Of a stretch of DNA of 64,000 nt, positions 62,668 through 64,000 are shown piece by piece (the first letter of the stretch is position 1; each line of letters opens with the position of its first letter). Under the pieces are notes generated by a model, which ran no database searches, had not been told where the DNA came from, and was given only the letters and a program-made list of their open reading frames with translations. This DNA comes from Candidatus Poseidonia alphae (GTDB lineage Archaea > Thermoplasmatota > Poseidoniia > Poseidoniales > Poseidoniaceae): NCBI GenBank assembly GCA_002505405.1, contig DAVD01000037.1:79246-143245 (forward strand), in the 5' to 3' direction. The position numbers and the translations under genes were made by a program.

Positions 62668-64000
62668 TCATTCGAAGAATTCATCGAATTCATCTTCATA
62701 ACGCTTGGAATTGCTGTTTCGCTTCCGGGCATCTACGATACGCTTGAGTCGCTTTCGCTTTTTGATGATCACGGGCAAGAGGATGAAATTCAGAAGCAGG
62801 ACGCCCAACAGTGCGCCTCCAGCGTATTGGAATTCTTCTTCCAGCATGTATTCGTTGAACGTTTTTAGCCAGGGGATTCCGAGAGGGGGCTCGGGTTCGG
62901 GTTCGGGTTCTGGGATGAGGTGTTGATTGTACGACCACCAATCATCGTCGATGTTTACTCGCTCGATGTTGGGCGAAGGGTATGAGGCGATTTGTTGCTC
63001 GTTACCGACATAATCCACTGGGGCCAGGATGTAGTAGTATGTTCGGTAGGCTCTGATGCCATCAACCTCAATGCCGCTTTGGTTGAAGGTGCCTTGTTCG
63101 CCAGGAACCCCTGTGAGGCTAGCAGCAATGGGGTAGATGTACTTGAGATTCACATTCGACGGTTGACTTTCAATGCGGTAAAGGTTCCAGTTTAAGTCGC
63201 CCTGGGCTTCATGGTCGGGCCAAGTCCATGTGAGGTTGACTACATAACAAATCGACCAGTCTGATCTCCGGTCGAAACAATCGGTATCGTTTGTGAATGA
63301 CCATGAATGGTCAAACTGTATGACGGAGGTAGTGGGTGGGATGGCGTCACCACAAAGAAGCCCTGCCTCTCCATTCACGCGGGTAACGTTGACCATCTGA
63401 TAATTCGGGTTGCCTTCACGGTCAACAGGTATAACGGCGTATGAGGCGCAAATACCAGTTTCAAGGGGCTCAGGGTCCACCCATTGCGTTGCTTCAATGG
63501 AAAGTCCAACAGCAAATGAGTCGAGCGTTAATTCTTCCCACAAGCCGTCGTTCACGCCATTATTTGGTTCGGGGAAGTAGACAGATCCTTGGATGCCTTG
63601 GAATTTGTAAATGTTCCACCCTCCAACATAAGGGTTGGATATGTCTCCGGCCGGAATCCAGTCGAGTTGAATCTTTCCAGCTTCTAACGGCGTCCAGTTG
63701 AGTTCTTCTACGCTAGCATTTGTGGAGGGCAGGATTCCGATCAGGAGGATGGCCCCGCTTGCCGTTAATTCAATGTCGACGTTGTAATCATCATCGATTT
63801 CGTAAAGGTTTGGTACTTCGATGTAATTCCACTGGCTTGAGTCCATTGTTGGCAGAATTCTGAGGTCAACCGTTGAGAGGTCAACGCTTTCGGGGAGAAG
63901 TTCAGTGAGGTTCATGGAAAGTTCAATTCCACGCAATCCCGGTTCGCTTTCTTCATCATTGGCCAAGATCTCTACTCCAACGAGCATAAGTGGTGATTTA
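62668..64000 (-). CDS. secreted or membrane-anchored beta-rich protein with Glu-Pro linker (5' end outside window)
   Basis: The frame is open through the right edge, so the N-terminus and any signal peptide are missing; the first internal ATG at 63987 gives 439 residues. Fibronectin type III-like modules are suggested by strands such as LNWTPLEAGKIQLDWIPAG, WNIYKFQG, and VNLTWTWPDHEAQGDLNWNL with YYYILAPVDYVGN. A short Glu-Pro run (EPEPEPEPP) precedes a membrane helix (GALLGVLLLNFILLPVII) and a basic, then acidic cytoplasmic tail. Many Asn-x-Thr/Ser sites are present. Function unknown; probably a cell-surface protein. Confidence 0.75.
   Translation of the reverse strand, partial: KSPLMLVGVEILANDEESEPGLRGIELSMNLTELLPESVDLSTVDLRILPTMDSSQWNYIEVPNLYEIDDDYNVDIELTASGAILLIGILPSTNASVEELNWTPLEAGKIQLDWIPAGDISNPYVGGWNIYKFQGIQGSVYFPEPNNGVNDGLWEELTLDSFAVGLSIEATQWVDPEPLETGICASYAVIPVDREGNPNYQMVNVTRVNGEAGLLCGDAIPPTTSVIQFDHSWSFTNDTDCFDRRSDWSICYVVNLTWTWPDHEAQGDLNWNLYRIESQPSNVNLKYIYPIAASLTGVPGEQGTFNQSGIEVDGIRAYRTYYYILAPVDYVGNEQQIASYPSPNIERVNIDDDWWSYNQHLIPEPEPEPEPPLGIPWLKTFNEYMLEEEFQYAGGALLGVLLLNFILLPVIIKKRKRLKRIVDARKRNSNSKRYEDEFDEFFE
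62885..62915. repeat. short Glu-Pro-coding repeat
   Basis: A run of near-identical hexamers (GGGTTC/GGGCTC type) encodes EPEPEPEP just outside the membrane helix of the anchored protein. It is a second, shorter example of the Glu-Pro linker seen at 31091-31150. Confidence 0.6.

Overview
The window looks like a stretch of chromosome from a planktonic euryarchaeon of the Marine Group II/III type (Candidatus Poseidoniales and relatives). I infer this from the gene mix; no search was run. Archaeal markers are RNA polymerase subunit K (RpoK), an RqcH/NFACT protein, PurP, archaeal RibL, the archaeal early shikimate route (ADH synthase, DHQ synthase II, GHMP-type shikimate kinase), a bacterio-opsin-activator type HTH regulator and many secreted proteins with a single C-terminal membrane anchor. 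They are mixed with genes more usual in bacteria: GpsA, oligoribonuclease, trimeric riboflavin synthase, tryptophan 2,3-dioxygenase, heme A/heme O synthases and a fused 2-oxoacid dehydrogenase E1. Heme A synthesis, acyl-CoA dehydrogenase and E1 point to an aerobic heterotroph. No CRISPR array, insertion sequence, integrase or rRNA was seen, and coding is dense: no gap without a gene exceeds 300 bases.

Layout. 1-7.7 kb: the RG-rich tail of a cut-off gene, an anchored secreted protein, then a leftward run with methyltransferase, RqcH, rhodanese lipoprotein, quinone oxidoreductase and a NUDIX/metallo-beta-lactamase fusion. 7.7-11.8 kb: tRNA-Gln(CUG), then a phosphonate/phosphate-type ABC transporter whose binding protein is a tandem duplication. 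11.8-14.3 kb: a small winged-helix-like protein, GpsA and endonuclease IV, leftward. 14.4-16.7 kb: riboflavin/FAD cluster ribB-ribL-ribE-ribH. 16.8-22.2 kb: thioredoxin reductase, an E1-like/rhodanese fusion, a voltage-gated potassium channel, a degenerate receiver-domain protein and an MFS transporter. 22.3-30.9 kb: fused E1, aquaporin, cation/calcium exchanger, acyl-CoA dehydrogenase, an unknown protein, a MocA-XdhC pair and oligoribonuclease. 30.9-38.9 kb: a giant polytopic membrane protein, a subtilase, a thioredoxin-like lipoprotein and a calcium-repeat protein. 38.9-43.3 kb: a three-subunit molybdenum hydroxylase whose FAD subunit carries the extra cysteine loop typical of 4-hydroxybenzoyl-CoA reductase. 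44.4-49.5 kb: a DUF4350-MoxR-DUF58-membrane protein cluster. 49.5-55.3 kb: a leftward aromatic amino acid operon (HTH regulator, ADH synthase, DHQ synthase II, shikimate kinase, chorismate synthase, aspartate kinase). 55.4-64 kb: a coiled-coil membrane protein, PurP, tryptophan dioxygenase, RpoK, a thioredoxin-like membrane protein divergent from ctaA-ctaB, tRNA-Ser(GCU) and a secreted anchored protein running off the right edge.

How genes fit together. Aspartate kinase starts the route to aspartate semialdehyde, a substrate of ADH synthase in the same operon. The MocA and XdhC pair is the expected cofactor-maturation pair for the molybdenum hydroxylase about 8 kb away. RibB, RibE, RibH and RibL make the FAD that the hydroxylase, thioredoxin reductase, chorismate synthase (FMN) and acyl-CoA dehydrogenase need. 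CtaA and CtaB make heme A for a terminal oxidase, and the divergent thioredoxin-like protein may help assemble it. The most unusual items are the 4-HBCR-like enzyme, the double PhnD protein with dyad-rich flanks, the zinc-less UBA4-like protein, the NUDIX-MBL fusion and the about 38-helix membrane protein.
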